Positions 17,190-25,978 of a stretch of 56,314 bases of DNA are shown piece after piece (the stretch's first letter is position 1; each line of letters begins with the position of its first letter). The notes below the pieces were generated by a model that worked only from the letters and a program-made list of their open reading frames with translations, had not been told where the DNA came from and did no database searches. Source of the DNA: Clostridia bacterium (lineage in GTDB: Bacteria > Bacillota > Clostridia > Oscillospirales > Acutalibacteraceae); NCBI GenBank assembly GCA_017531385.1, contig JAFXLD010000095.1, positions 1 to 56,314 on the forward strand, written 5' to 3'. Position numbers and translations under genes: made by a program.

Positions 17190-17963
17190 TTACCAAACCT
17201 TCCAAGGAGCCTCATTATCTGCCCAGAGTTTTTCAAGATAATTCTTATCACGGAGAGTATCCATACACTGCCAGAAACCGTCGTGAGGATAAGCCATAAG
17301 CTCGCCTCTTCTTGCAGCCTCTTCAAGAGGATACTTTTCAAATACTGTTGAGTCACCTTCGATAAGGTCGAGAATTTCGGGCTGAAGAACCATAAAACCA
17401 CCGTTGATAACACCGCCGTCCTGCTGTGTCTTTTCACGGAACTGCTGTATGCAACCGTCTTCGTTTATATCAAGCACGCCGAAACGGGCTGTGATTTTTA
17501 TAGCTGTAAGAGTTGCCATTCTGCCGTGTGATTTGTGGAACTCAAGAAGCTTGTTTATATCAACATCTGAAACGCCGTCACCGTATGTAAGGAAGAAAGG
17601 CTCGTCACCGAGATATTCCCTGACTCTCTTGACTCTGCCGCCTGTCATTGTGTTGAGACCTGTGTCAACAAGTGTTACTTTCCAGGGCTCGGAGAAGTTT
17701 GTGTGAACAGTCATTTCGCCATTGTCTGAGAAATCGAATGTAATATCACTTCTGTGAAGATAGTAATCTGCAAAAAATTCCTTGATGACATGCTGTTTGT
17801 ATCCGCAACAGATAACAAACTCATTAAAGCCGTAATATGAATACTGTTTCATGATGTGCCAGAGAATGGGCATATCACCGATCTGAATCATAGGCTTGGG
17901 AATAAGATGGCTTTCTTCACTGATTCTGGTTCCGAATCCGCCTGCAAGAATTACAACTTTCAT
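17190..17963 (-). CDS. rfbF: Glucose-1-phosphate cytidylyltransferase
   Basis: A 257-aa nucleotidyltransferase, the standard length for RfbF/DdhA, which makes CDP-glucose from CTP and glucose-1-phosphate. The N-terminal nucleotide-binding block VVILAGGFGTRISEES and the following IPKPMIQIGDMPILWHIM are diagnostic. FVICCGYKQHVIKEFF, FLTYGDGVSDV (metal Asp) and NGGFMVLQPEILD are also present. Start: ATG at 17963 behind AAAGGAA, 16 bp after the YfhO stop. It is the committed first step of the CDP-sugar route in this operon. Confidence 0.94.
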   Translation of the reverse strand: MKVVILAGGFGTRISEESHLIPKPMIQIGDMPILWHIMKQYSYYGFNEFVICCGYKQHVIKEFFADYYLHRSDITFDFSDNGEMTVHTNFSEPWKVTLVDTGLNTMTGGRVKRVREYLGDEPFFLTYGDGVSDVDINKLLEFHKSHGRMATLTAIKITARFGVLDINEDGCIQQFREKTQQDGGVINGGFMVLQPEILDLIEGDSTVFEKYPLEEAARRGELMAYPHDGFWQCMDTLRDKNYLEKLWADNEAPWKVW

Positions 17964-17979
17964 TTTGATGTTCCTTTCT

Positions 17980-20697
17980 TTATTTAACGATATTGTTATA
18001 GATTGTAAAGATAACGGGGATTATGTATACTATCGCTCCGGCACAGAACATGCCTGCGTAATAGATTTTTTCAAAGATTTTCAGGAATCCGTTAGATGCT
18101 TCCTGAGCAAAAGGCTTTTTCTTTTCTATTATATAGATAGCCGCAACTATGAGAATTGTTATGACGGTTATAAGAGCACCGAGCATCATACCGTAGGGCA
18201 GATAGTTCATTTCTATAACATTTTCGCCCTTGTGAAGTTTAATTGCCATAAAAGAACTCATTGCGATATCAATATTCTGCTTTTCACCGTTGACCTTACA
18301 GCTCCAGCCTTCGTCATATGTAACGGGCAGGAACATATATGTGCCGTCTTCATCACTTGTGACGGTTGCGCTCACACTTTTCGGTCCTGTTGAAACTGTG
18401 GCATGATTATCCTTGTTCATTTCGCACAGAGCTTCAAGCTTGGTATAATCAAAATAGCCTACGGTAACTTTGATATCATCGCCGATATCTTTAAGTGCAA
18501 AAATGAAAATATCAATATCTTCATCAGTAACAACACCAAGGTCAATAAGCTCATTATGGAAATTGTTGGGATAATTATAGTTTATATCACTGCCGAAATA
18601 ACGTAAGTTTGCTTTCTTTCCGTTTATAAGTATTGTAACGGCGCCTCTGTTTTTAGTCGTGTTTTCAATATCAACATGAAGATATACATGCTTTGTACCG
18701 TCTACATGAACTGTCTGTGCAAAATCTTCATCGCTGTTCATTGAAAATACATCAGTTGTGCAAAGATCACTTTCATCGCCTGTCAATGCGGTGTAAAGCT
18801 CATTGTTGGATTTAAATACATCATTGTTTTCAACAATATCAATATCCATGAACTTCTGATCAACAAGAAGTCCCACGGGAAGAGTCATTTTATTGCTGTA
18901 AAGGTGAGCAGAGCCGATATCGTGCATATATGTATACTCGCTCTCATCAAGCTCACGTTCACTGAATGTATATTTCATGTTAAGAAGTGCATCGGAAAGA
19001 AGTGTTCCCACACTGTCAATAACACGTGTATAAATCTGAGAGTAGCCCAGAGCCTCCATTGTGGAAGTCATATCTGATGAAACAAGATGCGTAAAGTTTG
19101 AAAGTGACGGATAGCCGAAGAACATGGGGAAATTGCTGTTAAGCCTTACATTCATATCCTTTATTCTTGACAGATTATCATTTTCAAGCCCCAGATCCTC
19201 TGCCATTTCAAGCGAATCCTCAACAAAATCAAGGCTGTACATACTTGTTCTGTCTGATGTATCGGAATTCATGCCGAATGACACATTTGCAAGCAGTCCG
19301 ATTTCCGTCAGCATAACACCCGCAATCATTACATATGCAACTTTTTTAAAGCCCACAAAGAGTGTCATGACATAGAACAATGCAAGAAGAACAAACGCAC
19401 CAAACATCCATGCGTCACAATCCTCAATGACAAGCTTGTTGTATTTCAGTCCGTTTACGGTAGAAACCCTTGCGTAAACTCTTGTCACAAGAAGGAAAAT
19501 TCCGGCAGCCGCACTGATTATTGCAGGAATGATTACGGCTACGGCTTTCTTCCCTTTTATGGAAAAGACCACATCCTTCATATTCTGCAGTACATATGCC
19601 GACATACAGACAAGAATGAATATGAGCATATACATATATCTCAAAGGGAATCCGACGTATGAACCAAGATGCCATATGAGATTTATGTTTTCAAAAAATA
19701 CAGGCAGAACAAGAAGAAGTGCCGTTATTCCGAAAAACGCACACGCTTTCTTATGCTGTTTATAATTTACAAACAGCATAACAAGGAATGCCATGAAAAT
19801 TGCCGTGCAGAAAAGAACTATTGTAAGTTTTGTCGTTGAATAAGTGGTCGATGTATTAAGTATTTTAAGCAACGAGCCGACTTCAGTTTCTTCACTTTTT
19901 ATTGTATACCGTGTAGAACGGAACATATAGTAAACGGACGGAAGATTTATTATTGCAGAACCGAATATTGCAAGAACGGAAGTAACGCCGAAACGGATAA
20001 TCGACATTTTTCTTGTTTCTTTTGGTTGAATGATTGCAAGATACAGAAAACCTGCAAAAAGAAGAAACATGAACACCATGTATGAAATATAGATGGAAAG
20101 CAGGAGTGTATAAGTCAGGAACAGGAAATACGGAAGCCACTTGCCTGTTCTGAACATATGCAGAAGAGTAACAATCAGAATCGGGAACATGAATGCGGCA
20201 TCAATCCATCCCATATTCGTGTAATAAATAAGAATAAAAGCACTGCAACTGTATGAAAGTCCGAGAATAACCTGCCAGAACGGATCAATCTTAAACTCTT
20301 TTCTGAGAAAAAAGACCATAGACAGTGTTGCCATTGTCATTTTGAAAATAATCAGGAACGGGATTCCACTAACAATTGCATCACGGCTGCAAAGCAGGGT
20401 AAAAATTATTTCCCAGGGTTTCAAAATATAAAAACCTGTAGTAAGCACCTGTGCACCTGCTGCCGTCTGCCAGTTGAGCAACAAGGATTTGTCTCCTCCT
20501 GAATGAAGATAATCCCAGAAATATGTATAATTGGAAATTGTCTGCTGTACCATGTCATCACAGACCACACTTCCCGTTCCGAATGGATATATTCCGTTTA
20601 CGGCATATATCACCAGAACCACCGCAACAGTCGAAATTGCGGCAATTGCATAAGGCAATATACTCATTATATTGACTTTTTTCTTCGCCAGTTTCAA
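17980..20697 (-). CDS. YfhO-family GT-C membrane glycosyltransferase
   Basis: A 905-aa polytopic protein with about 12-14 membrane helices, a periplasm-facing loop region (about 480-820) and a final helix pair. The early segment YPFGTGSVVCDDMVQQ and the C-terminal pattern YDEGWSCKVNGEKQNI...KLHKGENVIEMNYLP are hallmarks of the YfhO family. In B. subtilis and Listeria, YfhO-type proteins glycosylate teichoic acids from an undecaprenyl-phosphate sugar made by a CsbB/GtrB-like GT2. The present operon also ends in such a GT2. The start is TTG at 20697 with CGGAG about 10 nt upstream. The nearby ATG (20706) is in another frame and too close to the same site. First gene of the operon. Confidence 0.83.
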   Translation of the reverse strand: MKLAKKKVNIMSILPYAIAAISTVAVVLVIYAVNGIYPFGTGSVVCDDMVQQTISNYTYFWDYLHSGGDKSLLLNWQTAAGAQVLTTGFYILKPWEIIFTLLCSRDAIVSGIPFLIIFKMTMATLSMVFFLRKEFKIDPFWQVILGLSYSCSAFILIYYTNMGWIDAAFMFPILIVTLLHMFRTGKWLPYFLFLTYTLLLSIYISYMVFMFLLFAGFLYLAIIQPKETRKMSIIRFGVTSVLAIFGSAIINLPSVYYMFRSTRYTIKSEETEVGSLLKILNTSTTYSTTKLTIVLFCTAIFMAFLVMLFVNYKQHKKACAFFGITALLLVLPVFFENINLIWHLGSYVGFPLRYMYMLIFILVCMSAYVLQNMKDVVFSIKGKKAVAVIIPAIISAAAGIFLLVTRVYARVSTVNGLKYNKLVIEDCDAWMFGAFVLLALFYVMTLFVGFKKVAYVMIAGVMLTEIGLLANVSFGMNSDTSDRTSMYSLDFVEDSLEMAEDLGLENDNLSRIKDMNVRLNSNFPMFFGYPSLSNFTHLVSSDMTSTMEALGYSQIYTRVIDSVGTLLSDALLNMKYTFSERELDESEYTYMHDIGSAHLYSNKMTLPVGLLVDQKFMDIDIVENNDVFKSNNELYTALTGDESDLCTTDVFSMNSDEDFAQTVHVDGTKHVYLHVDIENTTKNRGAVTILINGKKANLRYFGSDINYNYPNNFHNELIDLGVVTDEDIDIFIFALKDIGDDIKVTVGYFDYTKLEALCEMNKDNHATVSTGPKSVSATVTSDEDGTYMFLPVTYDEGWSCKVNGEKQNIDIAMSSFMAIKLHKGENVIEMNYLPYGMMLGALITVITILIVAAIYIIEKKKPFAQEASNGFLKIFEKIYYAGMFCAGAIVYIIPVIFTIYNNIVK

Positions 20698-20742
20698 AAA
20701 ATTTCATCTCCGAACAAGTGATAGTTATAAATATACATATAC

Positions 20743-20771
20743 AGAATACCACAATCGACTCTTTTAGTCAA
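20743..20771 (-). promoter_or_regulatory. Promoter of the yfhO-rfb operon
   Basis: The minus strand has TTGACT (20771-20766), a 17-nt spacer and TATTCT (20748-20743) with a TGG extended -10. It would yield a leader of about 35-40 nt before the TTG start of yfhO. Confidence 0.62.
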
Positions 20772-20803
20772 TAAAAAGATATTTTATATTTATTTTTTTA
20801 CTA

Positions 20804-20832
20804 TTGATTTTAATTTACATTTATGGTAAATT
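20804..20832 (+). promoter_or_regulatory. Candidate promoter for the polytopic membrane protein
   Basis: TTGATT (20804-20809), 17 nt, TAAATT (20827-20832). The -10 match is moderate. It is divergent from the yfhO promoter within the same 196-bp intergenic region. Confidence 0.4.
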
Positions 20833-20893
20833 AAAGTGTAAACATGGGTTATCACATTATAGTCCCGAAAAAACCCGGAAAGGTGAAAAATAA

Positions 20894-22414
20894 ATGAAAA
20901 AGAAAATATTGTTTTTAGTCATTACCACTGCAACAATTTTTTCATCAGCGATAACAGGATTTGCCGAATCTGTGACAAATCCGCAGGTTGCTCAGAATGG
21001 TTTCAGTTTTAAATTCATGTTGAAAAGTTTTTTTGAATCCGATTCTGCCGTTATTATGGCTTCTGCAGTTCTTGTTCTGTTTCTGCTCCTTCTGATTTTC
21101 AGAAAAAAACTGAAAAGAAAACTGGATAATTCAACAGCATCTCAGCTTATCAACATTTTTATCCTGTTTTTCTCAGTAAGCGGAATTGCTTGTCTGGCAA
21201 TGGCTTTTGCAACAGACGGTGCAACATGGTCAAATATGATGCACATAAATCCCGAAGTAAAACATGGATTCACTCAGTTCGAGGATTATATTCTGAATCT
21301 GCAGAGTGCCGGTTCACAGCAGTTTTATGAAACCGCCGCAACAAACACACCTTTTTCACATCTGATTTATTTTATACTTGCCCAGTTTTTGCCTCCTGAT
21401 TTAGTTCTCAGTGATGCACTTGTATCATACAGCCAGATCCTGCATGATCAGACATTCATGTATCTGTATCTTATTCTTATAATGTTCTGCATTGTTCTTC
21501 TGTACAGAATGAACCGTTCTGTGCTCAGAAATAACGGACTGAATATGCGTGACGAAGTTGTTGCATTCCTTTTTGCAGTATCATATCCTGCGATTTTCTG
21601 CATTGAAAAAGGCAATATCACAAGTTTCAGCATCGTTCTTGTGATGATTTTTATCATATTACGTAATTCAGAAAAAAGTCTCATCAAAGAAGCATCATTA
21701 CTGGCAATAGCCGCCGCAGCTGCAATAACACCCGCCACACTGATATTCTCTCTGCTTCTGTTTGACGAAAAAAACAAACAGGCTGCACTGAAATTCGCAA
21801 GAATGTTTTCTTATTTCCTTATCATGTTTATAACTCCTGCTGTTTTTACAGGTTTCGGCAATCTTCTGACATATGCAAAAGCTTTTGTCTCCGTTTCGGC
21901 AGACGGCTTTATTCCGGGAAATATGAGTATTGTAAATCTTCTTCATTTCTTCGGAATTTCCAACACAATTGTTATTTATGCAATAATTCTTCTCACCGAT
22001 GCTATCGCTGTTCTTGCAATGATAATGTTGCCTGAAATGTGGCAGAAAACAGCCGCAGCGGCATACATCATACTTAATGTGTTTGCTTTTTCAGATGCAT
22101 CGGCTGTAATGTTTGTTTTTATTCCTCTTATTTTTCTGTTCGCACAGAAAGAGCACAGAGCTTCAGGCTGGGTATATATGTTCACATTTGCGCTTCTTAT
22201 CACCCCGTTCCCCGAATGGTTCAGATCCGATATCAACCGATTCACAATATTCCTCTCATCTTTCGGAATATCTGACATACAGAATGCAAACAATCTTATT
22301 TCACTGGCAGCAACACAATTCATACTGGTCATTCTGTTCTACCAGATAATCAGCAAGATGAAATCAAAAAAGCTGGCAAAACAGGAATCACCGGCTGAAC
22401 AGGTATCAGAATAA
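20894..22414 (+). CDS. Polytopic membrane protein, possibly a GT87/DUF2029-like GT-C glycosyltransferase
   Basis: A 506-aa protein with a signal-like first segment (MKKKILFLVITTATIF...TGFAES) and roughly eleven more hydrophobic helices. The segment FAVSYPAIFCIEKGNITSFSIVLVMIF, followed by AAAAAITPATLIFSLLLF, resembles the conserved region of GT87/DUF2029 mannosyltransferase-like proteins. The first loop (about 105-150) is extracytoplasmic and could hold an acceptor site, as in GT-C enzymes. The match is structural in feel only. I do not see a definitive motif, and flippase-like or O-antigen-ligase-like alternatives remain. Start: ATG at 20894 with AAAGGTG. It is divergent from the envelope-sugar operon, which hints at a shared envelope role. 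Confidence 0.5.
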   Translation: MKKKILFLVITTATIFSSAITGFAESVTNPQVAQNGFSFKFMLKSFFESDSAVIMASAVLVLFLLLLIFRKKLKRKLDNSTASQLINIFILFFSVSGIACLAMAFATDGATWSNMMHINPEVKHGFTQFEDYILNLQSAGSQQFYETAATNTPFSHLIYFILAQFLPPDLVLSDALVSYSQILHDQTFMYLYLILIMFCIVLLYRMNRSVLRNNGLNMRDEVVAFLFAVSYPAIFCIEKGNITSFSIVLVMIFIILRNSEKSLIKEASLLAIAAAAAITPATLIFSLLLFDEKNKQAALKFARMFSYFLIMFITPAVFTGFGNLLTYAKAFVSVSADGFIPGNMSIVNLLHFFGISNTIVIYAIILLTDAIAVLAMIMLPEMWQKTAAAAYIILNVFAFSDASAVMFVFIPLIFLFAQKEHRASGWVYMFTFALLITPFPEWFRSDINRFTIFLSSFGISDIQNANNLISLAATQFILVILFYQIISKMKSKKLAKQESPAEQVSE

Positions 22415-22446
22415 TTAAATATTTATTAAATTATCCCCGTATTCTA

Positions 22447-22475
22447 TTGCATTTTGACAAATGCAATGGTATAAT
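22447..22475 (+). promoter_or_regulatory. Promoter with embedded palindromic operator, secreted ceramidase-like gene
   Basis: TATAAT (22470-22475) is preceded by TGG (extended -10), with TTGCAT 17 nt upstream as -35. A perfect inverted repeat, TTGCATTT-TGAC-AAATGCAA (22447-22466), spans the -35 and most of the spacer. The position is right for a repressor or activator site. Confidence 0.62.
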
Positions 22476-22518
22476 AAATTGCAATTCCAAAATTTTTCAG
22501 ACAGGTAGGTAATGAAAA

Positions 22519-24228
22519 ATGAAAAAAAGATCAAAGGCTTTACTTTCTATTGCACTTTGCGTAACACTTCTTTTCACATCAGTTACAGGTGTATCCGCAG
22601 CTGCAGTAGCAGAAGAATCAACAGGTAATGCATTTATGGAATCTTTTGCAAACACACTCAACACAGTATTCAACAAAGTTGTTGACAGCCTTCTCAATCT
22701 AATCGTTAAGTTCTTCCCTGCAACAGTTCTTATCAAGGACAAGTCCGAATATAAGAGCGAAAACTTCATGGAAGGCACAGAAGATTTCATCGATGAGCCT
22801 GCAGAAGACGCAAAATGGAATCTCGGTTATGCTCAGGCTTCAATCGTTCCCGAGGATTTTGACGAAGTCAAATATTACAAGGGCGGTTATGACCTTAACC
22901 TCAAGCTCACAGAAATGATCGACGACCTCAAGGTAAGAGTTGTTACTCTTAACGACGGCAGTGACAGAGGTACAACAGCTATCATCGCAATCGATTGTCT
23001 CGGTCTTGCAAACAGTGACGTAAGACTTATCAGAGCAGCTCTTGCAGATTATGCAAAAGCTAACAACATCGTAAGTATCAACGTTTCTGCAACTCACGTT
23101 CACAGCGGTATTGATACTCAGGGTATTTACACAGATCTTTTCACAAAGATTATCAAAAACCTTGCAGGTGCTATCACAAAATCAGATAATCTTGCTCCCG
23201 CAATCGACAATGACTTCCGTCAGGTTATCATTGACAAGTCAGTTGAATGTGTCAAGGCAGCTTTTGAAGGTATGACAGAAGGTACACTTACATACGCCAA
23301 GACAGATGCTTCTGATTATTCCCGTGACCGTACTCCTCCCGACATCATGATCGAAGAGCTTTACAGATTCATGTTCACTCCCGATGACGGATCAATGGGC
23401 ACAATCATTTCAAACTACGGTGTTCATCCCGAATGTATCGGTTTCGGCACAAAAGTAGGTACAGCTGACTTTGTTTACTATACAGAAAAGGTTGTTAACG
23501 AAGGCGGTTACAACTTCATCTTCCTTCAGGGTGCAGTCGGTACATACACAGAAGATATGGGCGCATCAGATGACGGTCTTGAGCTCGACAGAATCGAATC
23601 AACAATCCGTTACGGTGAAGAGCTCGGTTATATCCTTCTCGGTATGACAATGACTCCTGATGAAAGACTTGCTCTCGTTGACGAAGAAAGAGAAGCAATT
23701 GCAAAAGACAACGAGAACTACACTCCCTGGTACGACAGAGAAACTGTTACTGAAAGAGAAGTAGCTCCCGTTCTCAATGTTGCACATAACGAATATCTTG
23801 CTCCCGTTGACAACGGTGTATATGAACTTTTCGGCAAGCTTTCACTTGCTAACAACACAATGGTAACAGACGAAAACGGCAATTACTATGCTGTTACAGA
23901 AGTTGGTTACATGGAACTCGGCGATATCAAGCTTATCCTTTGCCCCGGTGAAACATACGCAGAGCTTATCAAGGGCGGCGAAAATATGGCAAACTTCCAG
24001 TTTGCTCCTGCATACGAAATCCTCGGTTCAGAAGATGTTATCGTATGTGACCTTGTAAACGATGCTCTCGGTTACATCATGCCTGACGATTTCTTCACAT
24101 ATGCAACAATCAGATATGAAGACGATACAATCACAATAGACAGCAGCTGGGGTCTTACATCACTCGGTGATCATGCAGCATCAAACATCTACGGTGCAAT
24201 TTACGAACTTATCGACGAAGTAAGATAA
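22519..24228 (+). CDS. Secreted neutral/alkaline ceramidase-like protein
   Basis: A 569-aa protein with a signal peptide (about 1-27), then an amphipathic segment (38-66) and a neutral-ceramidase-type domain. The zinc-site motif ATHVHSGIDTQG (His193, His195) fits the family's THTHSGPGG block. A further histidine lies in NYGVHPE, FLQGAVGTYTED occupies the NLGDVSPN region, CPGETYAEL supplies the usual Glu, and DALGYIMPDDFF the C-terminal Tyr. Neutral ceramidases cleave the N-acyl amide of ceramide. The substrate here is unknown and could be another N-acyl compound. The codons are noticeably biased (many CTC, CGT, AAC), as in highly expressed genes. A cytoplasmic paralogue lies at 49508. Start: ATG at 22519 behind AGGTAGGTAATG-type sequence. 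Confidence 0.75.
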   Translation: MKKRSKALLSIALCVTLLFTSVTGVSAAAVAEESTGNAFMESFANTLNTVFNKVVDSLLNLIVKFFPATVLIKDKSEYKSENFMEGTEDFIDEPAEDAKWNLGYAQASIVPEDFDEVKYYKGGYDLNLKLTEMIDDLKVRVVTLNDGSDRGTTAIIAIDCLGLANSDVRLIRAALADYAKANNIVSINVSATHVHSGIDTQGIYTDLFTKIIKNLAGAITKSDNLAPAIDNDFRQVIIDKSVECVKAAFEGMTEGTLTYAKTDASDYSRDRTPPDIMIEELYRFMFTPDDGSMGTIISNYGVHPECIGFGTKVGTADFVYYTEKVVNEGGYNFIFLQGAVGTYTEDMGASDDGLELDRIESTIRYGEELGYILLGMTMTPDERLALVDEEREAIAKDNENYTPWYDRETVTEREVAPVLNVAHNEYLAPVDNGVYELFGKLSLANNTMVTDENGNYYAVTEVGYMELGDIKLILCPGETYAELIKGGENMANFQFAPAYEILGSEDVIVCDLVNDALGYIMPDDFFTYATIRYEDDTITIDSSWGLTSLGDHAASNIYGAIYELIDEVR

Positions 24229-24270
24229 ATAAAGAGCGAAGACCTAAAGAAACAGAATAAACAAAAAATG

Positions 24271-24308
24271 CGGATTGCAGAGATTTTTTCTTTGCAATCC
24301 GTTTTAAT
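24271..24308 (+). terminator. Terminator of the secreted ceramidase-like gene
   Basis: CGGATTGCA (24271-24279) pairs with TGCAATCCG (24293-24301), followed by TTTTAATTT. The right arm CTTTGCAATCCG is the exact complement of 12 nt at 56157-56168, downstream of the other secreted hydrolase. Confidence 0.82.
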
Positions 24309-24393
24309 TTATTCAAAAAATAAAATCTTATGTTTTAATGTTTCTTTTTATCCGTTTTCTTCATCTTATTGAGACAGCCTTTTCATTATTTTA

Positions 24394-24422
24394 TTGATTT
24401 CGACAAAAAGCTGTGTTATAAT
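24394..24422 (+). promoter_or_regulatory. Promoter of the MBOAT-SGNH pair
   Basis: TTGATT (24394-24399), 17 nt, TATAAT (24417-24422) with TGT extended -10. The start codon follows about 40 nt downstream. Confidence 0.72.
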
Positions 24423-24462
24423 GTAATGTGATAAAGTAGTACAGATTGTAAGGTTTTTTATT

Positions 24463-25965
24463 ATGCAGTTTAATTCTATTCATTTTCTTATATTCTTCCC
24501 TGTAGTGCTTGCGGTGTATTTTATTATACCGAAGAAGCTTCGCTATTTGTGGCTTCTTGCATCAAGCTACTATTTTTACATGAGCTGGAATGCAAAATAT
24601 GCCGTTCTCATCGGATTTTCAACTGTGGTTACATATCTGACGGGGATACTGATCGAGCAGATCTCCTTTGAAGAAGGTAAACTATGGCTGAGGCTCAAAA
24701 AATTCACACTGTTTCTGGGTATTGCTGCAAACCTTGCTCTTCTTTTCATGTTCAAATATCTTGATTTTGCCGTTGATAACATTAATACATTGCTTGAAAG
24801 TTTCGGTTTCAGCATTATTGAGAATGAGTTTGATCTGCTTCTGCCTGTCGGTATATCTTTTTACACTTTCCAGGCTCTGGGATATGTTATTGATGTTTAC
24901 AGAAAAAATATTGATGCAGAGTACAATCTGTTCAGATATGCACTTTTCGTATCGTTCTTCCCTCAGCTTGTGGCAGGTCCTATAGAGCGTTCAGGCAATC
25001 TCATAAAACAGCTTAACAATGCAGATAAAATCAATCTGTGGGACTATGAACGCATCGTCAGAGGCTTCATGATAATGATGTGGGGCTTCTTTATGAAAGT
25101 CGTTATCGCAGACAGAGCCGCATCGGTTGTCAATAATGTTTTTGACAATTATTACATGATGAATACATCAGCGCTTATAATGGGTGCTGTATTTTTTGCA
25201 GTACAGATTTACTGCGACTTTGCAAGCTATTCAACAATAGCAATCGGTGCTGCACAGATAATGGGATTCAAACTCATGGACAACTTCAATACTCCTTATT
25301 TTGCAATGTCCATAAAAGAATTCTGGAGCAGATGGCATATTTCACTTTCCACATGGTTCAGAGATTATCTCTACATTCCTCTTGGCGGAAACCGTAAAGG
25401 TAAATTCAGAAAATACCTTAACCAGATGATAGTTTTTCTTGTAAGCGGACTCTGGCACGGTGCAAACTGGACATTCATCGTCTGGGGTGGTCTGCACGGT
25501 GCATATCAGATAATCGGTGATATAACAAAACCTGCAAAGAAAAAACTGGAAACACTCCTTAAAGTAAACACACAGGCAACATCATACAAGCTCGTCAAGG
25601 TTGCGATTACTTTTGCGCTCACCTGTTTTGCCTGGATATTCTTCAGAGCTGACTCAATCTCTATTGCACTCACATACATTGAGCGTATGTTCACCTGTCC
25701 CGATCCGTGGGCTCTCACAACAGGTCTTCTTTACTCCATAGGTCTTGACAGACAGGAAATGAATATTCTTATTATTTCCATCGGTGTTCTCCTGTTTGTT
25801 GATGTAATGAAACGCAAAAAAAATATCCGAATTGAAAACATTGCAGATAATCAGAATTTCTGGGTAAGAGGCATGATAATTTTTGTGCTGATATTTGTAG
25901 TTATCGTTTTTGGTGCCTACGGATACAGTTTTGATGCTCAGCAGTTTATTTATTTCCAATTCTAA
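24463..25965 (+). CDS. MBOAT O-acyltransferase (AlgI/DltB/PatA-like)
   Basis: A 500-aa membrane-bound O-acyltransferase with about ten helices. The family starts with the INxxHFLIFFPVVLAVYF-like segment and PKKLRYLWLLASSYYFYMSW. The catalytic histidine is His332 in SGLWHGANWTF, and EFWSRWHISLSTWFRDYLYIP carries the conserved second block. Such proteins pass acyl (usually acetyl) groups across the membrane for modification of exopolysaccharide, peptidoglycan or teichoic acid. The next gene, 13 bp downstream, is an SGNH-fold partner, as in AlgI/AlgJ-X and DltB/DltD pairs. Start: ATG at 24463 with AAGG. No DltA/DltC carrier genes are nearby, so O-acetylation is more likely than D-alanylation. 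Confidence 0.9.
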   Translation: MQFNSIHFLIFFPVVLAVYFIIPKKLRYLWLLASSYYFYMSWNAKYAVLIGFSTVVTYLTGILIEQISFEEGKLWLRLKKFTLFLGIAANLALLFMFKYLDFAVDNINTLLESFGFSIIENEFDLLLPVGISFYTFQALGYVIDVYRKNIDAEYNLFRYALFVSFFPQLVAGPIERSGNLIKQLNNADKINLWDYERIVRGFMIMMWGFFMKVVIADRAASVVNNVFDNYYMMNTSALIMGAVFFAVQIYCDFASYSTIAIGAAQIMGFKLMDNFNTPYFAMSIKEFWSRWHISLSTWFRDYLYIPLGGNRKGKFRKYLNQMIVFLVSGLWHGANWTFIVWGGLHGAYQIIGDITKPAKKKLETLLKVNTQATSYKLVKVAITFALTCFAWIFFRADSISIALTYIERMFTCPDPWALTTGLLYSIGLDRQEMNILIISIGVLLFVDVMKRKKNIRIENIADNQNFWVRGMIIFVLIFVVIVFGAYGYSFDAQQFIYFQF

Positions 25966-25978
25966 GGTGACAGTAATA

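Noticed and set aside
20698-20710. A frameshift in yfhO at the T6 run.
   Set aside because: The TTG in frame has an acceptable ribosome binding site at about 10 nt, while the ATG is immediately next to that site; kept only as a low-interest observation.
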